In this document: piece after piece, positions 54,865 to 64,000 of the stretch
How positions within the stretch are numbered: position 1 is the stretch's first letter
Layout: every line of letters starts with the position of its first letter
Origin: Massospora cicadina
Taxonomy: Eukaryota; Entomophthoromycota; Entomophthoromycetes; Entomophthorales; Entomophthoraceae
DNA: 64,000 nucleotides
Assembly (NCBI GenBank): GCA_022478985.1
Contig: JAKSZP010014458.1
Location: 124,001 to 188,000 of the forward strand
Direction: 5' to 3'
Made by a program: the position numbers and the translations under genes
The notes under the pieces: generated by a model
The model's input: the letters and a program-made list of their open reading frames with translations, nothing else
Database searches by the model: none
What the model was told of the DNA's origin: nothing

Positions 54865-55250
54865 TCAATAAAGATAGACTAGAATGCAAGATCGATTTAT
54901 GTCCTCTAATAAGCAATCCATCATCTTTATGAAAGTAGCAGGGGTGTTTAAAATCCCCTGCGGCATTTTTGTATGCTCAAGCAACCCATCACCAAAGATA
55001 AGGGCGCATTCTTTGTGATCCTCATGGAACAAATTAATATTCCAATAGCCATTTGCAAGGTCCATTGCCAAAATAGTATTTTGATCCTGCCATTAGACGG
55101 AAAGAGACATCTATACAAGGTAAGGGATGAATATCTTTTCTGAGCAATGGAACTTAGTCAGCAATATTCCATTACAACTCAATGACCTCCACCTTTTTTG
55201 CGGATCAATAGCAGAGGGGGAGCCCAATGACTTTTGGATAACACAAGTAG
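54865..55250 (-). pseudogene. Reverse transcriptase palm of element H
   Basis: The open stretch 55071-54865 reads MAMDLANGYWNINLFHEDHK, then GLLEHTKMPQGILNTPATFIKMMD, and ends CILVYLY. This is the Ty3 RT motif A (DLxxGYWxI) through motif C, whose YLDD has become YLY-stop. Upstream minus-strand sequence to about 55250 is the finger region but badly decayed. I could not delimit RNase H, expected at 54800-54100. Confidence 0.82.
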
Positions 55251-56199
55251 CCCAGTCTCTAATAGTTTCTTTAACTCAAAATTCATTTTTACCACCTCAA
55301 ATTTAGACTTTCATCAAAATAGATCATAATTGAAGGATGATATTCAAATTCCATTAGATAATCACTTCATAAATTTTCTCTTAATCACTAGATCCCTTCA
55401 AAAAGATATCTTAATATTCTTTGAAGAGTGCTTCTACATCATGATATTTATTGGGAGTAAAGTTGTACCAAATTTACTCTTGAATATGGAAATGGTCATT
55501 AATAAAGAATTCTTTAATTATGTAGATAGCTGAAACATCTTTATCTATAATATGTTCAATAGGACAAGATTTTGACTTAGGCAATGACTGTATGTCATGA
55601 GACTTGTAGAGCCTGTTTGGGTAAATTTCCCATTTAAACTTAGATAAAATTTTTATAACCGGGGTCCTAGATCCCAGATATGATTAAAGCTTCCTTTATA
55701 GAAGGATTTTGTGTTTAAGTTTTAAATAATTCTTTGGTACTGTACTGCATCTTGGGAATCAATCATGACTTTAGAACCATTAAGGTATTATAATGGAAGG
55801 GGGCATAAAGAGGTATGCATCATCAGCATTTACTTTTGCATGGGACAGCTTAATATTTAAGCCCCAAAACTTGTTACTCTATCTGACAGATAGAGGTAGG
55901 ATGCTAAATGAGGCATAATTGTTTTCTTTGAGCCCTCAGTTTTTGAACAGGAGGTTGAACAATTGTGGTACCTGATATCCCAGAAAAAAAGGTATTGTTT
56001 CTTATGGTTAATTATACGGTTAATTTATCACACTAGTTGGGCTCCAATGAGTAGTTTATAACCGTTTTTTATAAAGTAATAAGAGGCAGTAGCAAGAAGC
56101 TTTCTAAATCTAAGTTATAAAGCAGAGTATGCTTCAATTCATTAGTGGGCTTAACTCCCACTGTTCCATACTCAGTCTCAAGGATTAAGTCAGGATCCA

Positions 56200-57680
56200 T
56201 TTTTGTCTTTCTAATTAGTCAAAAGGATATAACGTTAATTAAGGATCTGGTATCAATTATAGTAAAGTTTTAACCTTATAGACCAATATCACTACTTTTA
56301 CAACCAAATATACAATTTGGAATTAACTGCTAGAAGGCAGCCAGAAGGTATTTAAAGCTAGTCTAGATGAAAAATATAGTTAGGCCAAAATCAGATATGA
56401 ATAACTTGATCAAAAGTTGGTCAGTTAATGCTTTTCTCTCACTGTTGGAACTACTTATCAATTTGCCTTAGCAATTGTACAATATAAAAATAAGAAGGCT
56501 TAGACTTATATTGTCTTGGATAGAAGTTGGCATTTTGTTATCTACCAGGGAAGCTAATAAAAAGCAACTGGTAGTGCTTGGTATGGAACTGATTGTTTGA
56601 GGCACATGAGATTAGTTTCCAGAGGGAGCCTCCTACCATAAGCTGACCAATCTTTTGCCTCTATTGTGAGGGAAATGGTAGTAGCTATCAAAAGTGTGGC
56701 TAATAAGTCTGCAGTAGATGCATTACTCTATGGATAATTTTTAAGGAGAATCGTCTAGTACTGGGGATCAGGCTTTAGGGCAGGTTGATAAGGTTTGGCA
56801 GTATTAAGAAGATCAGGTGAACCTCCATAAGGGTCTCATTAAGTTACATTAATGACGTAAGGTTGGGCTTCACCGCCTTAAGGTAAAGCTGGATGTTAGG
56901 CAAGGCTTTCTACGCAGACAAAGTTTTTGTAATTGCATCGTCCAAGGTGAGCGAAGTCCCCACATTTAAAGTTTGGTCATTTATGTAGAGCCGTAAGGAA
57001 AGTATAAAATAAGTCCTAATACATTTAGTCTAATCCCTATAAATGTTTGTTTTTGGGTTGTCAAAACTAAATCAATACCAATTTCTCTGAGAAGGTCACT
57101 GATCATCAGTCTAATGCAACAAGCCATTAAGTTTAGGATTTTAATATCTTGGGCTACTCAGCTGAGGCAGTTAGGGAGATGATTAAGTTTTTGTTTATGG
57201 TAGCCATTTCCAGAACACAATTCTAGTAGTGTAGGGATTAGATGACAGATCCTTCCATCTTGAAATATTTGTCCTTATAAGAGGGCTTAAAGAGAATGCT
57301 AGGCGAAGTCAAAGAGTTTACTATATAATGGTGTTGGATAGTTCACCTTCATCTGAAAGAAAATGTTATTGAGGCAGTATTAGTTGGTTGAATGGCGTCT
57401 AATTTTTGGTGCATTTCATATAAATAATAAATGAAAATCAACCTATTCTTGGGAGACATGTAGGGCCATTTTATTAGCATAAATTGGGGTAACTTTCTCA
57501 TTAGTTTTTTATACTGAAGCTTATCAATTGAAGATTAAGTAGGCACTCAATAACAAAGATTTGGTGTTCCAACCCTTGCATAGTGATTTATAGCTTATTG
57601 TTATGGATAAGATAGTCCACATCAATGGTTGTCAAGGTTCACCAGTGACTCAAGAAGACCTAGCATAAAGCACCAAAATC
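56200..57680 (-). pseudogene. Gag and protease remnants of element H
   Basis: At about 56960-56915 the minus strand reads FKCGDFAHLGRC, a nucleocapsid knuckle that lacks the first Cys. Near 56275-56245 FTIIDTRSLIN is the retropepsin active site with DTRS in place of DTGS. The upstream part up to the LTR shows only short open stretches. Both motifs lie where gag and protease should be. Confidence 0.5.
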
Positions 57681-58117
57681 TTTTAGGATAGGGGTTGTAT
57701 TCTCATTATCAGTAAATAGTTCTTGTCTTTTAAGGACCCAAGTGTAATAATTCTATATAGTAGTTTAATATATAGTTAAGGAATACTCCTTAGTTGATTA
57801 GTTTTAAATTATAGTATGTAATGGAAACAACCAAGTAATTAGCAGAAAGAATTAATCTAGTTTATTTTCTAAGCTCAATAATTTGAGGAAATTAGGCACT
57901 AAACTCTGAGGAAAATTTTTAGGTGCATCCTTGCCAAGACCTATACTGATTCGCGCTTTGTGTTTTCTGTGGTATCATGTTACTTTTTCAAAGCAGTACC
58001 CTTCGATTGTATGGATTGCGGATGATATCCAACAGTAATAGCACTAAATTAATATATTTTGTTTAATTTCTTCATCAGAGAAGATTAAAACAACAAATTG
58101 GGCTGAAACTTTTGACA
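57681..58117 (-). repeat. 5' LTR of element H
   Basis: Minus strand begins TGTCAAAAGTTTC. Just after its end the leader carries TTTTGGTGCTTTATGC (57677-57662), the same string type found after the E LTR. Confidence 0.8.
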
Positions 58118-59500
58118 GAGGTCACACTTTCATTTAGCAATGTTGTTTTAACCTTATTTAGAGCCACCACAGCTATAGCAAATATACTAACCAAGCAGCT
58201 GAATCAGTGGCTGCTCCAAGAAATTATGACCAAAATGGGAAAAGCCATAGTTACCTAACCAAATATGAAGATAAATGCTCGTTCCTCAGAGGTTATAGCA
58301 ACACAAGCCTTCAACTCCAAAGGTAAGACATGTCAAAAAATTTTCAAGATTGGTAAAGCTCCTTAAGGATGGTATATCAAATAAGACAGAGTAGATTACT
58401 TTATGTGTCAGAGTTGGATACTATCTACCTTGTGCGCTCATGTCATAATGGAACACCATGATATTTTACCATGGGTCTCCCATGTTAGAAGTAAATCAAC
58501 CTTATCAGGCGGGCTTATGACTGGATAGGGCTCATCAAGGAATTTCATATGGATATGAGGCGCATGATTTTAGGCGCGTTTCAAAACAGAGGAACTTAAG
58601 CTGTAATGGCATACACCAACTACAACAAGAGGAAGGTTCCTGGACATGACTCTTGAACTCTATTATTAACTTCCAAGATTTAAAAAGGGGTAACGCCGTC
58701 ATGGTGGTTGTCAGTTAATTATGAGTAACGACGTTTTCATTTCATGGCTAATGTCTATTACAGAAAAAGCTATGGAAAGCCTTCAGTTTCACACATCTTT
58801 TCGAAGTTTGGTGTATCTAAAGAGGTGTTTAGCAACAAAAGACCACATATTATGTCAAACTTTAGGAGGCACTTTGGTAAATCTATAAAACCAAGCTAAA
58901 ATACCTCTGATTTAACAATTACAATATGATGTCAAAACTGAAAAAATCAACCAGCTGAATAAATTGTACCTCTGTTGTTAAGCCACCATGAGCAAGAAAC
59001 ATGAGCAGCCAAACTATCTTAATCTGTTTTTATAATCACATCGCTGAACACTTTTACAGGTGTATTTCCCATGTTTTAAAACTTGTTACATCCCACTTCA
59101 TATTTGGACTAATGGATCGAAGTGAGTATTCCAAAGAGATATGACTTTGATTCACATATCAAATTAAACTAGCATTGATAAAACAACTCACAAAATTACT
59201 TGATGATAAAAAGTTTTCTCTGACAAGAGATAGAATGAAGCATTAAACTTTCAAATGTGCGAAAAGTGTATGGTGGCATCAAGAATTTAGCATCTAAAAA
59301 GTTTTCTTGCCAAATTTTAGCTTGAAAATGAATTATTCCCTTATGGACCTAATAGCAACACATAATAAATTACTTCATCTTGAATTACCTACTCTCATTA
59401 GAAGAAACATGTAAAATTTTACGTTTCCTCTCTGTTGTAAATTGTTTGATCAACCAACTGACTACGCTATTTTTATTATATCTAATGTCATATTTTTCTA
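58118..59500 (+). pseudogene. Integrase of element G
   Basis: After the H TSD copy (58118-58122) the plus strand reads FHFMANVYYRKSYGKPSVSH and FSKFGVSKEVFSNKRPHIMS near 58735-58870, then NFRRHFGKSI: the GxPKExxSDRGxxFxSxFWRxF block of Ty3 integrases, with Ser-Asn in place of Ser-Asp. Later, SVFIITSLNTFTGVFPMF near 59020-59075 matches AYNxSxHxSTGxSPF. Beyond about 59200 only a weak C-terminal signal is seen. No 3' LTR of G was identified. Confidence 0.65.
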
Positions 59501-60640
59501 ACTAGATAGCAGATTCAATCAATCTAGTTGCCATTACGCCACAAAGCCTCTGAATTCATAAATAGTTCCCTGGAGTGATAATCTACTATTTAAAGTATCC
59601 CTAAAAACTACTGGCACAATCCTTGGTCACTAAATCCATCAGCTTTTGATGCTGTGGCATAAATTCCTTTATTGCTCTTATTTCAGTAAAAAAATATTTC
59701 ACACTGCATGCAGGTCAGGATAAAACCAGCAATAATAGGATCCATATATTATTAGGGCCATCCTCCAGAAATTCACTTATTTTCAGAGGAATTCCCCTTT
59801 TATGAAAATATTCTGTGCCTTAGTTATTTCTTCTTTGGCTCAATTCAGATGTCACAAATTTAGTATATAAATTTGGAGTGCTGCTTGGTAAATAGAAAAG
59901 CAACAATATGAACGCAGGTAGAACAAGCATATCTGAGGAGAAATGGCAAATTTTCAAGGTGATCTTTTTCTACCAAGAAGGAAGAGCGCCTAGTAGGAAA
60001 AATAGTTTAGCAAGCTTTAGGGACACTCGCTTTATCCAATACTACAGTGAACTCTACCACTTGATTAATAAAAAGCCTACTAATATATTAGGTTTTTTGT
60101 TTTTTTAGTTAAGGCTACTGTCATCAAACAGTATCTTATTTTTTGGGTAATGTAGCCTGTGCAATTGATATCTGACGCCTGTGCGCCAATTTAAACATTT
60201 CGTACTCACTACAGGGGTCACACCTGTTTTATTGTTTATTCTTGTTTACCAGTATGGAGCTTGGTCATTTAGTAGATGAGTACATTACAGAAGATGTAGT
60301 GCACTTATGGGCGTTGGAGTGTAAGCCCTGAGGCTTTACCAAGTTGTGCTGACAAAATTGTTCATATACAAGTGGAATAGAAGTCTCACGTTGGACTACT
60401 TTCCAATATCATATTGGGTTAGGGTCATCAAATCAAAAACTAGAAACATCATGTAAGGTATTTAAAAGAGGAAAATATAGCTTTAAGAGAGGATTTCCAG
60501 TCCAATTTTGAAATGATTAACAATATGGTAATTATAATTCAGGCGGAATGCTGTTGTTTATCTGAAGTGATGAACCTTTTTATGTTGGATGTTCTTCAGA
60601 ATAGTTGCTAGTGTCATACAGGTTAAATTGATACAGGATC
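59500..60640. other. Unassigned AT-rich stretch; may hold the 5' LTR of element I
   Basis: It lies between the end of G's integrase and the gag of element I. It contains one plus-strand open stretch (59908-60108, 66 codons) without a motif. The 5' LTR and leader of I should lie here, and TTCTGGCGGAACC near 60635 could be a primer-binding site. The partner LTR is outside the window, so no boundary can be set. Confidence 0.3.
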
Positions 60641-61046
60641 CTTCTGGCGGAACCAATTAGTGAGGGTGATAATGCGCAGGTTATGTGTAATCAGCCTGCT
60701 GCTCTCCCATCCATTATGACCGTCGGAGCCTTTGTGCAACATAATAATACAGTGGCTAATAGTTGTATCAGGTAGAATAAGGCCAATAGCCCTTCAGTCA
60801 TTATAATCACTTCTGGTTAACTCAGTGAATTATATAAAAGTCTAGGAAGGATGCTAACGTGTACACTTTTCCAGATCTCTTTGAGAATAGCATGGCCGGA
60901 GCGTCTGACACTGCTAAGTTAGCAGTAGTAATGAACTTTTTGGACTCAGAGAGTCAAGCATTAGTTATGCTAAAATAAAAGAAGGCCGGAATGTCCTACC
61001 CTAATACCAAGTTCCTTAATATCTAGGAGTTCAAGGATCTGAAAGG

Positions 61047-61514
61047 ATGACAACTCAAAAATTAAAATTATTTAATATCTCTGTTAAAAGAGACAAATAT
61101 ACACAATTGTCTGCTGAGCGCTTTTTCTTGGAGGCACAGACAATTTTTGGGCTGATGTTATTAATGATTTTGACATCAAGATCGCTATTAAACACACCTG
61201 TGAGCACTATAAAGAGTTGTATTAGGCTTTGGTACCGATTTTTTAAGGAGGATGATCTTACAAAAATGATGAATTACCTTTATCATTGCTCTGTCACTTT
61301 TGAAGCGCCAAATTCAAGTCCTCAGAAATTGTATGATCAACCTGAATGGGGTATTTACCCTCCAAAGGAATTAACTCAGGCATATGTCCCACATTTTGAG
61401 AAAGCTGTTATTAATCAGTTCATTTGTTATTGTTGCAAGGATTTAGGGTATTATTCCAATAATTGCACTAAGGCAAATTATATGAATAAAGGTTCATTTG
61501 GTGAACCCCATTAA
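61047..61514 (+). pseudogene. Gag of element I with altered CCHC knuckle
   Basis: A 155-codon open stretch. Its N-terminal two thirds look like a helical capsid (YTQLSAERFFLEAQTIFG, then WYRFFKEDDLTKMMNYLY). The C-terminal zinc knuckle is C127-YC-C130-KDLG-Y135-YSNN-C140, i.e. CX2CX4(Y)X4C, with the His codon changed to TAT (61449-61451) by what could be one C-to-T change. Capsid upstream of 61047 continues in another frame (LFENSMAGASDTAKLAVVM near 60880-60935). Confidence 0.75.
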
Positions 61515-61959
61515 AACAGCTGACTTGGAAAATTCAGGGTAGAATAGAACCGGTATATTCTACCTCTGTCTCTTCTACAAATATACCAAATTAAAAAAAT
61601 CTTTAATCCCTCCTTTAAAAAGGCTAAGAATAATAAAGCCACCTTGCCTCCAGCGGATTTGCATTTAATTGATGAAGATAGGATAATTTTGATTCCCTGT
61701 TCTCTGAAGAAAGGTCAAACTGAGTTGATTTCCAAGATAATAACCAAGATTTACGATCAATAGTAAGTGTTACAGAAGCTTCCAATTACCTTTGACAATA
61801 TGACCCGATTAAATGAGGCCAAAATGGCAATGCCTAATAAAAAATGATAGTATCCAGACCACAGTTCTGCCTGGAGATTCAGACCTTTTTTAATTTAGGC
61901 GGAAAAACTAGAGGTCCTAACTTTAAATCCTGTAAATGTCTATTTTTCCAAATGAACAA

Positions 61960-62660
61960 ATGTTAATATTATAGTAAATAAGCTTAAAGTTTGTGCCATT
62001 GTTGTTAGTTGGTCCTCAGTTAATATTGTGTTCACTAAACTTGTGAAGCGATCAGGCCTTGCTCTTGACATAGATTATTGAAAGCCTATGGTACGATAGG
62101 CTCTCAGTCCAAAGTTTCAGTAGGAGCATACAGTGGTTTGCCACTGCAATTCAGATCACTGGTAATATCTACTCCGGCTATAATTTTCCTAAATCAAGAT
62201 TTGTTTTTTATTGGGACTTCATTTATGAGTTCTCATACAGCCAAGACTGCTTTTGTGGAGAACACTTTTAAATATTTTTAGTCAAACACTTCTATTATTT
62301 TACAACTGTAAGGATGACGCTCTAGCGCATCAAACTCCGGTTGTTGTCAACTTATCATTCAAGAAATGGTATTGTGCCCGTAGGTTTCCAGCAAATCTTA
62401 GCCCATACTCAGAAGCTATACAATCCTATTGCAGTGTATAGTGGAATTCCTCTACATGTTAATTGTAATCTAACCATTACTCTGGGCCATCAATTGATAG
62501 TTGGGACTTACAATCAGTTGAAAAACCATAGATTATATGGCGAAATATTCACGCCATTCTGCTGTTCCAATTGGGAACCTGTAGCCGCACATGGGATTAT
62601 TCTTCCTGAGCATGGAGAAATTCAAGTCTTTAGCAAATCTGTACGCCTAACATATTAAGA
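61960..62660 (+). pseudogene. Protease and downstream linker of element I
   Basis: The plus strand at 61985-62050 reads LKVCAIVVSWSSVNIVFTKL, matching the retropepsin strand (V-D-S/T-G-S-S-x-N-I-V) with Asp and Gly replaced (VSWSS). The open stretch 62078-62281 continues with NQDLFFIGTSFMS, the (I/L)LGxxFL-type strand. The open stretch 62341-62658 gives IAVYSGIPLHVNCNLTITLG and IILPEHGEIQVFSKSVRL, the spacer before RT. Confidence 0.65.
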
Positions 62661-63019
62661 TGAAGCGACATCAGGTTTTTGCTTTTTTGTATATAACCCG
62701 TCTAAGAAGTTCAAAACAATTCTAACTTTGGGCACTTGGATGAGTTTGGCCTTATAGGCGAGGTGGAGCAATCTATCTGCTCTCTAGTACCTCAAGAAAG
62801 TTTAGTAGGACAAACTGAGGATGAAATGGATCAAGCTTTGGCCCTTTTAAACAAGTACAGGGTTAAGTTTTAGCTAAAAACGATTATGATTTGGGGTATG
62901 CACATGATTTACTACATCATATTTATACTGGAAACACTCCGCTGATTTCCCTCTGTCTGACTAGATGTTCTAAAGTAGTGTATGAGGTTGTTAATATTAA
63001 GATAACAAGATGATATAAC

Positions 63020-64000
63020 ATGGGATGTTAGTTCCCTCCAAAAGTCCTTGGGCCTCTTGTAGTTGATCATTAAGAAAAAGGATGGTTATAATTGCGTGGT
63101 AATAGACTATTGGAATCTTGATTGTATTACCAAAAAGGATTATTATCTTTCACTTCAGATTGATGATTTGCTAGACCACTTGGGCGTCACTCAATATTTT
63201 TCAGCCATGGATTTTATTTCTGTCTGCTGGCAGATAGAGCTGCCCCAGGAGAAGCAGAAAAAACGTGCCATGATCACTGCTCAGGGTCTCTACCACCCTA
63301 CGAAAATGCTGCAAGGGTTGTGTAACGCCCCTGCGACTTTTCAACGGGCTATGGATAGCATCTCAGTGATACAAAGATTTCCTGTGTCCTTGTTTATTTT
63401 GATGTTATAAACTTTTTCCTCAGAACATTAATGAACACCTACAACATATAGAAGTTGTCTTCCGTTGTCTAGCCAAGGCTGATCTAAAAGTAAGCCAAGT
63501 AAGTGTAATTTATTTCCAGAAGAAACTGGAATATATGATATTTGTCATTAATAAACACAGCTTTCAGCCCCAGCCAGCGAAGGTTGAATTGATTGACGCA
63601 GGGCGCAGCCATTTAACAAGACAAACGTTCTAGTTTTTCTTAGAATGATTAATTATATTACTGGTTCATAGAAACTTCAACAAAAAAGTGAAACACTATC
63701 TTACATCCCCAAGAATGGAGTCCACTTGAGTGGACTGAGAACTGCTGGCTTTACATTGTTAAACTCAGATTTTACCTTAACCATCCGCCACTGTTGTGTA
63801 TCCCAATTCTAAATAACCGTTTATTATTCATATGGACGCTTTTCTCACTGCTATAGGGGCGGTGTGTTATCTCAATATAATTTTAAGGGTCTGAAACACC
63901 CTGTGGCTTATTGTAATTAGATGTTGGATATCCACGAATGTTATTATAAGTTTGAGAAAGAGTGTTTAGTAGTAATTTACGCATGTAAGCAGTTCCAGGT
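63020..64000 (+). pseudogene. Reverse transcriptase and RNase H start of element I
   Basis: The 115-codon open stretch 63063-63410 contains IIKKKDGYNCVVIDYWNLD, YFSAMDFISVCWQIELPQEK and GLYHPTKMLQGLCNAPATFQ, the canonical Ty3 RT fingers and palm. The YLDD region is lost by frameshift after RFPVSLFI. The connection follows (HLQHIEVVFRCLAKADLKV near 63435), and RNase H begins with FIIHMDAFLTAIGAV near 63818 and FEKECLVVIYACKQFQ at the window end. Truncated by the window. Confidence 0.88.

Larger units (their letters stand above)
52432..58117 (-). mobile_element. Ty3/gypsy element H
   Basis: A minus-strand element of 5.7 kb with LTRs of 431 and 437 bp, TG...CA ends in the better copy, and a 5-bp TSD with one change. 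Order: 5' LTR 58117-57681, leader with TTGGTGC, gag and zinc knuckle to about 56900, protease near 56270, RT 55250-54865, integrase 53760-53200, 3' LTR 52862-52432. It splits element G between RNase H and integrase. Very AT-rich and densely stopped. Confidence 0.85.
60640..64000 (+). mobile_element. Ty3/gypsy element I, cut by the window end
   Basis: A plus-strand element with gag (61047-61514), protease and linker (about 61960-62660), RT (63020-63600) and the start of RNase H (63780 to the window end). It is relatively well preserved: three successive open stretches exceed 100 codons. Integrase and the 3' LTR should follow beyond 64000. Confidence 0.85.

Noticed and set aside
1..64000. tRNA, rRNA or CRISPR features
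   Set aside because: No cloverleaf with a GTTCRA-type T arm, no conserved rRNA block and no regularly spaced repeat array was seen.

Overview
This window looks like a repeat-only stretch of a large, transposon-packed eukaryotic genome. I find no intact gene, no convincing host gene, no rRNA or tRNA and no CRISPR. Nearly all recognisable coding sequence is broken retrotransposon protein. A Ty3/gypsy element with an integrase-linked chromodomain, and LINEs whose ORF1 carries a CCHC knuckle, would fit a fungus with an expanded genome. That assignment is inference; the sequence alone does not prove it.

The layout is a nested stack, and most junctions can be dated by target-site duplications (TSDs). 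(1) Bases 1-5031: Ty3 element A (+), truncated by the window edge. (2) 5032-9706, continuing as fragments at 15023-15390 and 23225-23644: an old L1-like LINE (LINE-1, -). It is split by a 678-bp insert (7469-8146), by LINE-2 (9721-15008, +) and by Ty3 chromovirus C (15391-23219, -). C is itself split by a 629-bp element made of consecutive hairpins (18677-19305). (3) 23650-45992: Ty3 element E (-). Inside its RNase H lies Ty3 element D (25538-38372, -), whose 5' LTR was hit by LINE-4 (32858-38111, -). Inside E's protease region lies a 2.9-kb insert F (39914-42790, -). (4) From 45998: Ty3 element G (+), interrupted by LINE-5 (46635-51931, +) and Ty3 element H (52432-58117, -), with its integrase resuming after H. 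(5) About 60640-64000: Ty3 element I (+), cut by the right edge in RNase H.

LINE-2, LINE-4 and LINE-5 are three full-length copies (about 5.25-5.30 kb) of one family. All have ORF1 (RRM-like fold plus CCHC knuckle) and ORF2 (AP endonuclease, reverse transcriptase, CCHC finger, a conserved C-terminal block). In all three, ORF1 and ORF2 are in the same frame, separated by one stop codon exactly 33 nt before the ORF2 start.

Most worth a second look: the hairpin-train element in C, the LINE ORF1/ORF2 arrangement, the F insert with its unidentified protein, and the 678-bp insert with a methyltransferase-like motif. All boundaries were read by eye. Those resting on TSDs are good to a few bases; domain limits are approximate.
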